A stretch of DNA of 64,000 bases from Molanna angustata (GCA_963576475.1 OY754969.1:29053388-29117387); one strand, 5' to 3'. Positions 47,201 through 62,200 are shown, counted from the stretch's first letter. Numbers and translations: made by a program. The notes: a model not told the origin generated them from the letters alone.

Positions 47201-50200
47201 TATTTCCAAATTTTTTAAAAATATCAAGTAAAGCCGAAACACCCCAACTAGATAATTTAATTTTCTATAAAAAATATAAACATTGTATTAGCACATCTCA
47301 ATTTTTTTTTAATAATTTTTATAAAAATTGAATTTAGTGACGACATTGCTTCATACAATTTTTATGGCAATCGCCTACACACAATATCTAAGAAGACTCA
47401 ATTGTTTGATACTAATCTCCAAACATACATATTATATACCATCATTCTGTTTTCATATTCTGGGTAGGATCAAAGGACTGACCTCCATACTATTCTATCT
47501 TGACATACATACCTACATATTATGTAGGTACATGTGTTGTATAGAAAATCAAATATCTTAAAATATTAAATAATTTGTATTTATGGGATTATAGTTTGGT
47601 ACTTCAACTATACATTCTATCGCTATCGACAGTTGGATCTCATGTGTTACATGCAACTAGTCAATATTCCAACTGTCGATTTGTTCAGGAGAACTTTGTT
47701 CTCTTAACATATCGACAATGTTTCAAGCCAGGATACGCTAGAATTGTATGCAGAGGTCTACTTTTTTCACGGCTTTTCCAACTTTGAAGTCAAAAAACAC
47801 CAACTTAGAGGCTTCGCAGCATATATGTTCCGTACACGGATTTACTCAGAATTCGGAGTAGAAAATTTCGTGTGTCTGTGTGTGTGTGTGTCCGTCCCCC
47901 CCTTATAACTTTTGATCCGCTCAATTTACAGAGCCCAAAATTTCAAAATTTCATGTAAAAAGTTATAGGCCTACAAAACTTTTATACTCAGAATTGTGAA
48001 TTTTTGTTTCAGTCAGGGGTTATCAACTTTCGAATTTTTACTTCATTTTTCCATATATCTCAGAAACCATAAAAGCTAGAACGCTGAAAATTGGTATGAA
48101 TTGGTACAAATACAAAATCTCAAATTAGTTTTTTTATAAAAATTCCAGGGTTTCTCAAACATTTTTTATTAAGAAAAATATATTATTTATGATAAATTTA
48201 TGAGTTTAACTGCCTATATTTCCATTTTTTTTTAAATTTCGAAAAAAGCCGAAACAACCCAACTAGATAATTTAATTTTATATAAAAAATATTAATATTG
48301 TAGAAGTATATCTCAAATTTTTATAAAAATTGAATTTAGTGACGACATCGCTTCATACAATTTGTATGGCAGTTGCCTATACACAATATGTAAGAAGACT
48401 TAATAGTTTGATACTTAATCTCCAAACATATATACAGAACCATCATGCTGTTTTCATATTCCGGGTAGGAAAAGAGGACTGACCTCCATACTGTCCTATC
48501 TTGACATACATACCAACATGTGTTAAAATTTTCAATAATTTGTATTTATGGGTTTATAGTTTGATTCTTATTCTTCAACTATATATACTATCGCTATCGA
48601 CAGTTGGATCTCATATGTTACATGCAACTAGTATAATACAAGGTGTCTCAAAAGAAATTTTATATTTGTATTCTGAGCGTTATGTGGAGATGTTAGACGA
48701 CTTTCTGTCACCAATGCAAAACTTTCCTGGCTATAACCAAAGAACATGGTTCCAGCAGGACGGAGCAATGTCACACACGTCCAATACATCTCTGCCACGA
48801 GTTCGTGAAATTTTCCCAGGCAAATTGATCTCCAGTAGAGATGACATAAATTGGCCTCCACGCAGTCCTGATTAACTCCTATGGACGTTTTCCTATGGGG
48901 TATCTTAAATCTAAAGTTTACGCCAATAAACCGTCTTCCCTGGTGCATTTGAAAGAAAATATCCGCCTTGAAATGGTAGCCATCACTGAGTCCACCTGCC
49001 GAGCCGTCATAAGTAATTTTACTGTTCGATTAAATAAGTGCTGCGAACGCGAGGGTCTACATTTGGATGATATTATTTTTAAGAAATAAATTCCCAAATT
49101 GTGTACTTTAATAATTAATAAACATTTGATACACGGCTTACTTTTTTTTAATCAATCCACTGAATATAAACTTCCTTTTGGGACACCCTGTATGATGTTA
49201 TTCTTGAATTTTAGGTTGAATCGGTGAAACTTTCCAAAAATGTTTTGTCTCAACCTCATCTTCCAGTTGTATTTGGACGTACTGTGGACGGTTTACTTCA
49301 ACAGCTGATTGATTTAGCTTTGCGTGACTTTCTCATGTCTTGGCTGAAAGAATATGCGTACAAGCCTGAATTCACTGTGGAGCAGTTAAAGGAAGATTTG
49401 TGGGGTGCAATACAGGATCTCAATGAGAGAATTTCAAGGATAGACGGAGATAAATTGATTGCTTGTGATATGATCACCAAAATAACTCTTCATTTTGAAA
49501 AAATAAGAATTGCTCAAAGTTGTGTGTAAGTATTGTCATATTTTTTATTATATATTTAATACATTTTGATCAGGGGTGCAAGTCGGCCAACCGACGAAAT
49601 CAAAACCCTCGTGATTACCCATATCATGGATATAATTATCATATGGAGTTCTATGACATCTAAAGATATTATATAGAACTCCATATAATAATTATATCCA
49701 TGATATGGGTAATCGCCGGTTGGACTAGACTTGCCCCCCAGAATTGATTTGTTGGGTTATCATTGTCTTTCTTTATGTTATGTGCTGGTATATTTGTCAT
49801 CTTAGATAATATGTATCTGGTTTGGGTTGGAAGAAATTGCCGAGTGATTATTGGGAAGTATCCTACAGTGTACAATATGTAGGTAAATGCAAAAGTTAAT
49901 CTTCTTTCAGTGTCTTATCAGGTCGACGTTGAATGTCACTAAAGAGTATTTATTTGTTATAAATTAATTTATGTACAAAACAAACAGGATACAATGTTAT
50001 AAGTAAAAAAATATATGATAATGTAAAAGTATGATTTGCACATTGTATCCCAATAATATGTTTTCAATATGTTTAAAAAAATATATGATAATGTAAAAGT
50101 ATGATTTGCACATTGTATCCCAATAATATGTTTAAAAAAATATATGATAATGTAAAAGTATGATTTGCACATTGTATCCCAATAATATGTTTAAAAAAAT

Positions 50201-53200
50201 ATATGATAATGTAAAAGTATGATTTGCACATTGTATCCCAATAATATGTTTTCAGATGGGTCGGTGGCAGAGCGATTAGCGCGCTGGGCTAGTAATCCAG
50301 TGGTCGCGAGTTCGAATCCTGCCTCGATCGATTTCGTTCACCTAAGCACAAGCATTTATTTGCTTATTTTAGGGAACGTAGGATGATGTATATGTACTTG
50401 TTTAACAAGGACATATTCATTTTTTCTTTTAAAAAAAAAATATGTAAATGTATCTTCCTATCTTCTGCGGCTCAAAGTCAATAAATCAAATTAATATGCG
50501 TTTACACATTTTCATTGAGAGTTTGGCACTTAAATAACACATGTTATTTGAGACAACCAAAACAATAGCAATATAAACAAATTAGTAACAAAGTGGTTAA
50601 TGTACAGGGGCAGAGAAGAGTGTGAGAGGGATCTTACTCATGTTTTGAAATGATGGATCTCACTCATGTCCTAATATCAGCCAACACATGTACATACAAT
50701 ACGCAGGGACTAAATTTGACTAGGACTGACTAAATACTTGCACAGCTACTCATTTTAAATAGGTATTGCCTCGGAACAGGCTTTTGCCTAGTGAGGCAAT
50801 ATATCCAAGTACCTAATATTAATATATATTTTATTTTTATTGTATTTTGTATTAATATCGTTATGTAATTATGGGTTATGTAATTCTTTTTTATTTGGGA
50901 AAAAAAAACAATGTGACTCAAATGTCTATCGATTCCCAGCAGAGGAGAAATTTATTTAAATTCATTTCTTACGCTAATGTTGCTTCTCTGGGCTGGAAAC
51001 ACTGGTTAGTTGAAAGACATTGCTATACGGCAATAAACTCGCGATTTGCGCAGGGTGCAAGGAAGTGCTCATTATTATTATTATTACTATCATGGCTTTG
51101 AGAGGTCTAATGCATGTCACTAGTGATGTCTCATCTGCAACAATTGAAATGATTATTATCTTGTTAATTTATTTTGGTTCACTTTTGCAGAGCCGAAACA
51201 AACAAGTTACCAGTGTTTTCTTTGTCCCCATATTTGATGTCTCAACAGGCTGAAGTAAATTTCTTGCGACAGATCAGTGAATTGTTTATTATGTTTCTGT
51301 TACCAAGATGTTACTCATTGGCTCCAGCAACGCATCTCTTGAGAGAAGTGTTGACTTGTAAAAGTAAGTACTTATAACTACATATTTGTAGGTATGTTAT
51401 CAACATATTTGAATTAAAGAAACTTTGGAAAGTGTGAAGTACAAAAATATGTCCAGTGAACTATTCAAATTGGTTTCCTATTAGCTTAGAATTCTAATTG
51501 AAAGTTGTCCCACGTTAATTAATTTTTAATTCAAAGTACGAATGTCTTCATTTTGTACCAAACAAAATAAAAATTATATTGATGCAGGTATAATATTTGG
51601 TGGTACTCGGTGACATCAATTGTCTTCCCTAAAAATAGCCCTGAATATAATTTTTAAACATTTTTTATTGTTATTAACCTTGGCCTTCGTAAATATTTTA
51701 AAATATATTAATTCTGTTGTTGGTTCAGGTATTTTCGGTTTTAACGTTCATAATTGTATTTTTTTAATCTGTACCCAGTTCGAAAACACAATACATCACC
51801 ATCATATAAAATAACCTTTTTTCAATACCGCGCAAAGACCATTTATTTGGGTTCTGCTATAAAACATGGTCAGCAACTAATTGTCTCAGAGATTTGGATT
51901 TTCCGCACTTAAATATTTCAATGTTTACTATTCAAATATAGATTCAGGCTACCTGAAAAAAAATCGAACCCTTTTTAATCCTCATCGATCGTTATGTAAA
52001 TCCCAGCCGACGGTGCTTTCAGATGTTTTAAATCCGGTTTCAAACATTCAAAATAAATAGTTTCAGTTGTACATTTCCGTAATTTTATGTTTCTTTTCTC
52101 AATTGTTGCTCTAACGTCGTGTTGTACTCTAGCGAGATACACGGAGGTTGATTTTGCGCAATCCGGGTCTAGCCACCGACGAATTTACTGATGCCGTATT
52201 GCTCATAATTCCCGGGGTGGATCTGTGCCCCGTTCCACCATCGTACTTTTCAACTTTGCGCTTTGCACTTTGCAATTCATCGGCTTATTTTCGTTCCACC
52301 ATTACATTTTTTCGCAAAGTAAAAGTTACAATGTGCAAAGCGAAAAGTAGACGCCTATTGCAAAGCAAATAAGCCGTTCTGTTCCACCATCGCTACTTTT
52401 CATAAAAAAACTGTGCAAACTTTGCGAATGAATTGAAAAGAATATTTTGACATTTCAAATTTGCCATTCGTCGAGTTGTGAAAGTAGAAGTTGTTTGTTT
52501 AGAATTTTTGAGTAAATTTATTATAAAATTTTGCACAATTTATTGTAAGAAAGGGATGAGGAAGACGGGGTTGTAAGAAATTATAGAGAAAGGATAAATT
52601 TCGAAAATATTTTACCCACGCAGTTCCTCGAATATTTTCGCATAAATAGCACTCAGTGTGAATATGTCTTGATTAAGTACACGATTTATTCTGATTTTTT
52701 TAGGTAATTTAAACTATGTTTATGTGATTATTATGTCCGCTTTTTCTAAGTTTATATGATTATTTCACTACTCATTTACACATATTTTAAGGTACAGAAC
52801 ATCACTAAGAGAAGCAAATGATTGTCTCCTCAACAGCAAATAATTCAGTGAAACACCTGTTGTTTCACTGTATTAGTGATAATGTCACTAATTACTCCAA
52901 AAATAACTCCTTTCTTTTCATTAATTATCTCCAACACGGCTATTTTTTTCTTAATATTGTCTTTCCAGCTCATTTTCTAACAACAACAACGAAACAGACA
53001 AGAACGAACGGTGTCAAACGATCGTTTACGCTACGCGCGAAACACTCGGTACTACTAAGTTATCACTAGGTGTCGCTAGCGTCAATTGAAAAGACTTGCA
53101 AATGTTTGGCGACGCCGCAAAGTGACCATATTTTTTTCGTGGAACGCGAACGCTTTGCACTTTGCGAAATTCTCAAATCGCAAAGCGAAAAGTGAAAAGT

Positions 53201-56200
53201 TGAAAAGTACAATGGTGGAACGGGGCACTGGTTGCCGAAAGAAACAAACGTGTAAATCGCGAAAGGATATATTCGCGTTAGGCAATTTTACTTTTCAATG
53301 AAAATGTTTACAATGTACGCGCCGGACACGTGACTTTTGATAAACGTCATATATCGCGCGTTAGGGGCTTTTACACAGCTCTCGCGAGTATGACTTTTGA
53401 TGAATCAGTGTCTGACGCTCGTCATTGTAAATTACTTCAAGACAGTCACGAAAAACATTATATTTTTTCCATGTTGGTTGTATCTCGCACGTCACTTCCG
53501 ATAAATGCCACACATCGTGCAATAGTGCTTTCATACAGCCCTCGCGAGTGTGAATTTTGACGGAATTGCGCGTGTGATACTTCTCAATATAATTTCACTT
53601 CAAAATAAACGGTTTAAACACTGAAAACACTGTCACCGATAGTACCAGCTAAAATATTACGTGGCCAGGGTTAATTAACTTAATTAGAGTAAAAGTATTT
53701 ATTATATTAGTCTCGATCCCACGCAGAATGCAAAATTATGTAATTGTAAATTTTAAAATATTTCTTAAGTTAGCATGCACAAATAATTTGCGTGCCAATA
53801 GTTTTGAATATTGTATACCCCTGTACACCCCCCTCCCTTCGATGCAGGGGTACTTTTATTATATAAGGTAGAATCCTACTACCTGGACAGTTAGTTAGTA
53901 AAAGTTAGTCAGTAAAAATTAGTTAGTAAATAAAAGAGTCAGTCTAGTTGATGTCAGTCAGTGGAAAATCAGTGAGTTGAACAGTAACAGTCTATCACTA
54001 TAGTGAGGCGGTCAGGGCTTACGCCCTGACCGCCGCCTTCAAAGTTTTAAGTGTAAGAACAAAGTTATTTTTAAAAGAACATTAATATTTAAAAAAGGAA
54101 TCAGTGAGTCGAATCTACGTAATGATCGTTCGGTAGCTTTAGTAAAGTTCAAATTTTTATAATAATAAAAACAGAGTTCAAGTTAAATCAGTAACCAGTC
54201 TCGCCTACGGGCCTTGGCAAGACCAAGTTGACTTCATCGATATCGAAAATTCTATTCGCCATTATCTGACCCAGGAGGCAGTGTGGGAATATGAAAGACT
54301 AAATATAGTCACCCATCCATCTGACCAAGTGGCAGTGTGGGGGCGTATTTAGGGCTTACGAGCCTAATCGACAAGGATATTAATTTAATTAAGAATGAAT
54401 TAGAAGTAAATTAAGAAATATATTCAGCGCCGAACGATGACGAAGTGGATACCACGCACCGAAGAACACGCAACGAACCAACGCGATCTGCCAGGAGATT
54501 GCGCAGAACGAGCACCCAGCGTTATCGCGAACCGCGGAACGTTGCGGGCGCCTAGACAATAAAAGTCGCACCGCGGACTTAACGCCGACCCTCTGTATCA
54601 AGGTAGGGCTATTCAGACCTTTAGTGAAATTATAATGTGAACAATTTTATTATGAACAAGTGAAAACAATATGAACAATCTAAAATTTACTGTGGACAAT
54701 TTATCTGTACAATTTATTCCTTTTGTAGCGTCATGGCCATGTCTACGCACCATTTATATAATTTATTGTTTTTTTTTATGTATTCTGCGATTGGGATCGC
54801 AATTGCAAATTTATTGTATTTTGTATGTTTTTTTTTGTATGTCTATTTTATTTTAACTTGAATTTGTTTTCAAAGACTGCAATTAAACAAAAACCAGAAT
54901 TAACTTAAAAGAATTCTTTTATTACTGGAGTGAGCCCTTGTCATTACGATACGGCACGGTGAGAAGGTGGAAGCGTCAGGATCTTGTACTCTCCGCTTGC
55001 GAGAGAGTCAAATCTGGAAGGCGACTTCTACCCTATTCTTTCTACCCCCCGGTATCAATATGCTTTTATAAAAATAAAATGAATATAACTTCCTTATCTA
55101 TTTTTTTTCCCTGAAAATTTTGGACATATTGAGATAATTGTTCAAGTACTTACTATTGTTTTTTGTCCAAAATGTTTTATTTTCATATCTTTGTATATTG
55201 AATCATGGACAAGATGACATAATGCTGAAAATTTGGCTTGCATATGGGTTGATGGCAGAGCGGTTAGCGTGCTGGGCTAGTAATCCAGTGGTCGCGAGTT
55301 TGAATTCTGCCTCGACCAATTTCGTTCACCTATAGCACAAGCATTTATGCTTATTTTAGGGAACGTAAGAAGACGTATATGTACTTGTTTAACAAGGACA
55401 TATTCATTTTTTATAAAATAAAAAAAATGTTTATGTAAATTTGTCCGCGACAGGTTGTATGTCTTCTACAGAGATTATGGCAAATGGTTCTATATACTAA
55501 CAATGATTGATATATTTTTAGTTTTGCAACCAGCTGTCAACATGATAACTGAACCAGATTATTTGAATCAAAAGATACTCAACTATTTGGAAGCTCAGAA
55601 GGCAGCCGCTGCAGTCCATAGTCGCACACATGAATATGCAAGAAGCTTTGAAGACTTTTTGAAGCTTATTCACAACTGCAGTGAAATTGAAACATTAAAG
55701 AGAATTCGGTTTGTAAATAAACTTGATTTATATTCATACCATTTAAGTCTTTTACATACAATACACAATTATAATTCTAAAAAACTAAGCAATTTCTTCC
55801 AATTAACCAGTGTTTCCAAACCATTGAAACAAGAATTGATATAATTTAAATCTATTTCTCATCTATTATATAGGACTTTGGGACATATGTCAATTGATTT
55901 CATATGTCAAGGCAGTCAGTCAGTAAATAAATATTTTTGCTATAGTGGCTCCTCATTTTAGAGTGATTTTTTATTATTATTATTGGTTGAGCAATAATTA
56001 ATATTGTCATATTTTTTATTTATTATAAAACAAGCAAGTAGGCTATTAAATCGGGGTTTGCCATCTGTGGAATGGACGGTTATTTATTTGTGATTTATTT
56101 TGAAATCCAAACATACACAGAGGGCAGATCTATGGAGTTTTTGACGTTTTTGTTTTATCTGCGGTAAAACGTCAAGACATTAAGTTTCGTCAGCGAATGA

Positions 56201-59200
56201 TACGGGTAGTATTTCGCGGCTTACATTTTGTGTCGCGTATTTTTTGGTGTTGTATGCTGTTTTTGTGGATAGATCCTGCTCTGTCAAACTTTGAAGATCC
56301 TAACCCCTTCCCATGAGCAAGATAAGTTTCGTCGGACCTGTTTCCTGTGTTCCTGTGAAGATAGAAAGATACGTCCCAAGTAAGTGACTGTCTATATTAT
56401 CAGGTGGCATAACAGATCTCGATTTGTAATTGAGCTCCAGACCAGTAATTGAGCAGGATATTTACACGCCTGCTCGTCCAATTATAAACAACCAAAATAC
56501 TTAATCACAATACCAACTATATAAAAAAATTATTTTCAGTTACAATATTGTGAATGAGATAATGCAAGCAACTACCTTACAAAACATGAATCGGGCGAGG
56601 GGCGTTGAGGTGGATGTTGCTAATGAAGGGGGTATAGGTGGAATGGCAGGAAGAGGTGGAGTGAGTGGTGTTGGAAGGAGACAGATTGCAGCTTCTAGAA
56701 AACTTCGACGTTACATTTCCCAGTTGTCATATGCAAAGGAACAATGTGAATCTGCACTAACTGCTCTCGGTTGGGAAGGACCATTTCCTACTCATGACTC
56801 TGATAGTTCCAAAGTGAGTTAAGAATATTTACGCACATACTATCACACTATTCTCCTATGGAGTAGGACTAAAACCATACACTCTTCTCAATGTATGCTT
56901 TTATACTATTCATGATAAGAAACGAAAAATAAACATCAATAGAAATTTTAACAAAATTTTGTGAGCAAGATGAGTATGGCCGTACCCGTACGGCGGGAAA
57001 TGCCATGTTGCAAATTGAAGTATGGCCGTACCGGTGCGGCTAGAGAAATGAAGTGAAGATTTTTTTTATTTGACTGTGGTTATATGAAGGATTCTTAAGG
57101 ATTCCTCATTATAATTTTAAAGATGAAGAATTTGATGATTCATACAAATTTATAAAAAAATATATTTTTGAAAAGATTGGCCATTATTAGTTCATCTGTA
57201 AGACAATATTTTTCTTAAATTCAACATATTTATATCAAATTTACCAAAAATCATTTGCATTTAAAATTTTTGATGTTAATAGTAAAATGATTAATTAAAA
57301 AAAAATATTTCACTTTATTTTTAGGTACTGCCTCTGAGTACTATATTGGAAAGTGTTCAAGGAAGACGACATCTGGCATTGTTTTTGGAGACTCTGTGCT
57401 CGCAGGGTTTAGTTGGCTATTGGATGGCTGTGGAAGAGTTGAGGTCTAGTCACAGAAGCAACTGGCATCAGCTTGGTGCTGAAGTCTTCTATACATATAT
57501 AAGATGTCCCAGTGCAGAAATCAAAGTTGATAAAGTATGTTTTATTTTATTTCATAAATAAAACAAATAAATTACATCAAAAATGGATTTCTACAAGTAT
57601 TTTATAGATTAATATTTTTGCTAAATTAAAGAAATGTTTTTGGTAGTGTGTATATGAAAATTTTTTATAATTCCGAATTTCCATTGTACACTTTGTAGGA
57701 AACCCGTAAAAGAATGGAAGCATTTCTTCTCGGTGATAAAGGTCCTGAAGTATTTTATGAAGTTCAACAAATGGTCATAAACACACTTCAGGATAAATAC
57801 TATCAGCCCTTCCTACTCAGTGAACAATACAAGGCACTTCTTAAAGCCCTTGCCAATGATGATGACAATAAAGGTAAAATAACTATATGAAATACTTTAA
57901 TATAAATCTGTAGTACAGGTACTCATCAGCATACCGTATACAGGTGTCAATACAGACGCAACGGACGGAGCGCATCAGATGGGTTTTAGAATTCTTTGTA
58001 TAGGAATTCATACAAGTGCGTCCACTGATTGGCATCAGACGGAGCGCGTGCATCGGATCCTCGGAATGCCGATGCCGTTGCTAGGAGAGGCAAAAATCGG
58101 ATTGAATCTGTCATTTTTGTATGTGCATTTTTTATGGTGATGTCATATCGCTTTTTTTATGGAAAATTGTCATTTAAATTTTTTTTATAAACTATATTTT
58201 ATTACTTTGTATAAACCACATTATTGAAATTGAAATTACGACCGGTTTCAAAGTAACCGTTCCCTCAGGCAGATTTTAAACATTTTTATGTAGTTGATAG
58301 TGGAAGTATCTCAATAATATAAAATCAAACGTTTGGATGTTTAGATGTTTTTTACTCAATCATGTGAAAATGGCTGAAAGATTTTGGATGAAATTCGGCA
58401 TTCAGCAAAGATATGTATATCCTAGAAAAGGCACTAGGCTATATATTATTTACATTCATTCTTATTAATTTTCATTGAATAAAATCATTTACAAGCCGAG
58501 CATGCGATTACCGAGCCGAAAAAAAAATCATTTATGTATATAATGCATTTTCTTTTTTCAACAATTTTCTTTTTTTTTTTCAATGTATGAAACTGTCACT
58601 TCATGATAGAACTCCACAATCAACTAGAATTATAGAAAAAAAATTATATATAATTTTAAGTTCTATTTATTTTTTTCTCAAATGCGACCCATTCATGGGT
58701 ATCGCTCTATTTATTCTGTCGATACTCAGCATAGAGGGATACTGGTGAAGTCACGTTTGCGTAAAAAATAAATACAACTTAAATTATATATAATTTTTTC
58801 CATAACAAATCCAAAAGACAAACAAATCCAAAAGACAGTTGTGTCGGCAATCTGATTCATGCGCCTCTGTGGACATACTGCAACAAAGAAATCCGTCTGA
58901 TGCGCTCCGTCCGATCTGTTCGCTGTGCCTGTATGGACGCTAGCCTTAAGGGCAAGTTTACATAAATAAAAATATATTTGCGGGGGTGAAGAACGGAGCG
59001 GGAAGAGTGAAGTAATATTACGATAATCTGCTAACATACACAAAACTTACGGTCAAATAATGCATCGTAAAGAAGTAATATGTATTCTACGTATTCATAA
59101 AAAGGTGATATCTAATACGAGTACTGCGATGTGCGGAAGGATCGTTCTACAGTTTGTATTACACAGTACCATAAAATTCACTGCAAACTCTAGCGACTTC

Positions 59201-62200
59201 AAAACATATGAATATACTTGCATAGTTCGGTTTTAAGTTCACACATAACGAAAAGTAGTCTCTGTTACGCTCATAAGTGTGTGTCCGCGTGCGAAAGAGA
59301 CAGTGAGTTTTGACTATGCATGTGACAGTCTACAAGACTAGACATGGTGTATTGGCCTATATGTACATAGGCGTGCCGTGGTTTATTTTTTTTCTTATAA
59401 ATTATTTTTTAAGTTTTTGATAAAAAAAAAAAACAGTGTAAGTATAAGTTGTAAATTCTTATTTATCAGGCATATTATGTAAACAAGATGTTAAATTTAG
59501 TATTTTATTTTATATTTTTTAATATAATAATATTACAATAAACAAAAATACACATATATAAAAAAAACATTGATAATAATAATAATAAACACTTCCTTGT
59601 GAGTTTATTGTCAAATGTAAATTTCTTCTAACTAACCAGTGTTTCCAGCCCAGAGAAGCAAGAATCGCGTGAGAAATAATTTTAAATAAATTTCTCCTCA
59701 GCTGGGTATCGAACCCAGGACGCCCGCACGGAAGCCAAACGACTTACCATTATGCTACGGCCGTACTATAATGTCAGGTTTCTTATCCACCCCCTTCAGA
59801 AGGACCAAGAGTACGTCAAAATTTTATTCATGCTCCTAATAATAGTGTACACCATAAAAATGTATGTTTAAAGCTGATATCTGACTATTGTATTCATCGA
59901 GAGATTTCACAAATTTCTTGTTTCACATTATAACAATCATCAAATATGTTTTGCAATTCTTCTGACATTTTTAAATATAGTTACAATAGTAAAATTATTT
60001 TGTAGAAAACGAAGTAATTTTATTCGCAATTTTAATCTGTCGTCCACGAAGATTACCCATCGTAAAAAAAATAAAATATAATTAATATTTTTATGTTCCA
60101 CCACTGTACGTAAACCAATTTTTTACTCAGACTCACTCACACACTAACACATGTTTGGGTAAAGCAGTATAATAGAGAGAATGTTCTGTGGAAATAAAAT
60201 TGACGCAGCCCAGACGTCCGAACTCGTTCAAGCCTTGGGAGCGACTAATTGTTCTTTTATTAGATGAAACAGAGGTTCATTAAATATTTTATAATAATAT
60301 TTTCAAAAACTTAAATAAAAATTTAAATAATAGAAATGATTGAGAAGGCTATTTTACACAATAACAATGTAGAATATTTGTATTCTGTATAATATTTATA
60401 CCATTAAAATGCTTAGAAATGTATAGAAATTTGATTTAAAAAATGGTATTTTCAAATCTCTTTTACAGCTTAAATAAAACAAAATCGAAATTTCCTCACG
60501 TCCAACACTAGACTTATATGTTATCTAAAATATTTGAAAAAAAAACATCATGTTGCATTAATGTTTCTTCAAGTAATGTTTATTATCATAACACTCAAAA
60601 TCTGAAATATTTGTTTGAAGTATTTTTAAAATGCTTATAGTTACAGTTACAAATAAAATAATGAAAAATAACGACGTGGAGCACAAGAAAAAATATTGAT
60701 AAACAAAATAATATTTGTGTGAGATATATCAAATATTCCGTTCAGCCATAATTCTTATCCAAATAATGCAGAATAATGCATATTTTCGTGAAGTCCGATA
60801 ATATCGTGTTAACCAAGAACAGTTTTGTGACAAATCAAATGATATATTAATTTTCATTCCAATATATTCAGTGTGATTTGTCTTTGTATCCGTAAACTTT
60901 CATATCACAATCACACAATTGTACATAGTTAAATTCTTTCCAATATATATTTACAGAGAGAAGTACAATTAATTAGTTAGGGGAGACCCGCCTAAGTTGG
61001 CGATGTTAAGGGATTTGTAAGATATCACCTTTGATAGAATGTTTATTGAAAAAAAGTGTTTGCTATATTATAGATAATATATTTGCCTACAATAATACAA
61101 ACATTATTTTTAGCGAAAACATAAGGATTTATAGATAAATTGTATTTTAAAAACATCCTCAAATTCGTCATCTTACCCGTATAACGGGTAAGATGACTAT
61201 ATGCATAGGGAAAGTTGACAAATTACATCACAGTATGGGATCTGTCTTACAATTCTAGATTTAATTAAAAAGATAAAGAATTAAAACATTTTTATTGCAT
61301 TTAATTACGAGTTGACACATACATAATATCATACATATGTACCTTAATAATTTCAAAAAGTCAACATGAAATAAGGAAGTATCTTTCCGTCGTTCTTTCA
61401 TATGTGTACGGCATTTTATCTAAAATAAAAATTAAATATTAACAATAAGTCAATCAAGATATATAGCTATTTACATTATATGTATTTAAGAATATATTTA
61501 GAACATAATAAGTAACTATTATAAAAAAATATTAAAGATAACTGCTTCACTAGACAGAGTCTGTTCCGAAACAATTACTTACCTGTAAAGTGTATAAAGT
61601 TATTACATTTTATAATACAACATGTATATTGATCAACCTTAACAATAAAAAAAGTTCACAATAGAAGATGACTATCAAAAATATAATATATACTATGCAG
61701 GGTAAGATGACGAATTCGTCAACTTACCCGTGTCATCTTTCCCGTGAGTGACATTTAAAAAAAATATACAAATATAATTCATAAATATAATATTAATGAT
61801 TTAAATTTACTTACAGGATATAGTAAAATACACCTTTATTTCAAATATGTAAACAGTTTTTTGCTTAAGTATACCGATATTTTTTAAAACACTATTTTTA
61901 AACACAGTTTTTTTACATCAACGACTCAAAAAACAACAAACTGCGGTTCACATGCAAATACCTTGCCGATACGAGACAGACTTATTTGATCCGTAGTCAG
62001 TATACTATTCTTTATTCTTTTCATCGTATAGTGTATTCTCACTAATGCATTACACAGAAAAAAACAGCATTCGTCATCTTAGGCACTTCTTCAACTTTGG
62101 CGGGTCTCCCCTATATATGAAAGAACCACAACGTGAGAGCACTATCGTTGATCAATGCAAAAAGCCCACAACAAAACCCCGTCATACCTTTATATTTAAA

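Noticed and set aside
48628..48948. Minus-strand 106-residue ORF
   Set aside because: Shadow of the truncated mariner-type transposase encoded on the plus strand.
50258..50340. Functional tRNA-Thr gene
   Set aside because: The cloverleaf lacks a paired acceptor stem and is followed by a body shared with six other copies, so it is a SINE.
55535..55708. Alternative snz exon 4 acceptor at AACCAG
   Set aside because: It also keeps the frame but would drop the conserved Leu-Gln-Pro-Ala text at the start of this PXA segment. The upstream TTTTTAG is preferred.
55713..55718. GTAAAT as the snz exon 4 donor
   Set aside because: It would add four bases and break the frame into exon 5; GTTTGT at 55709 keeps it.
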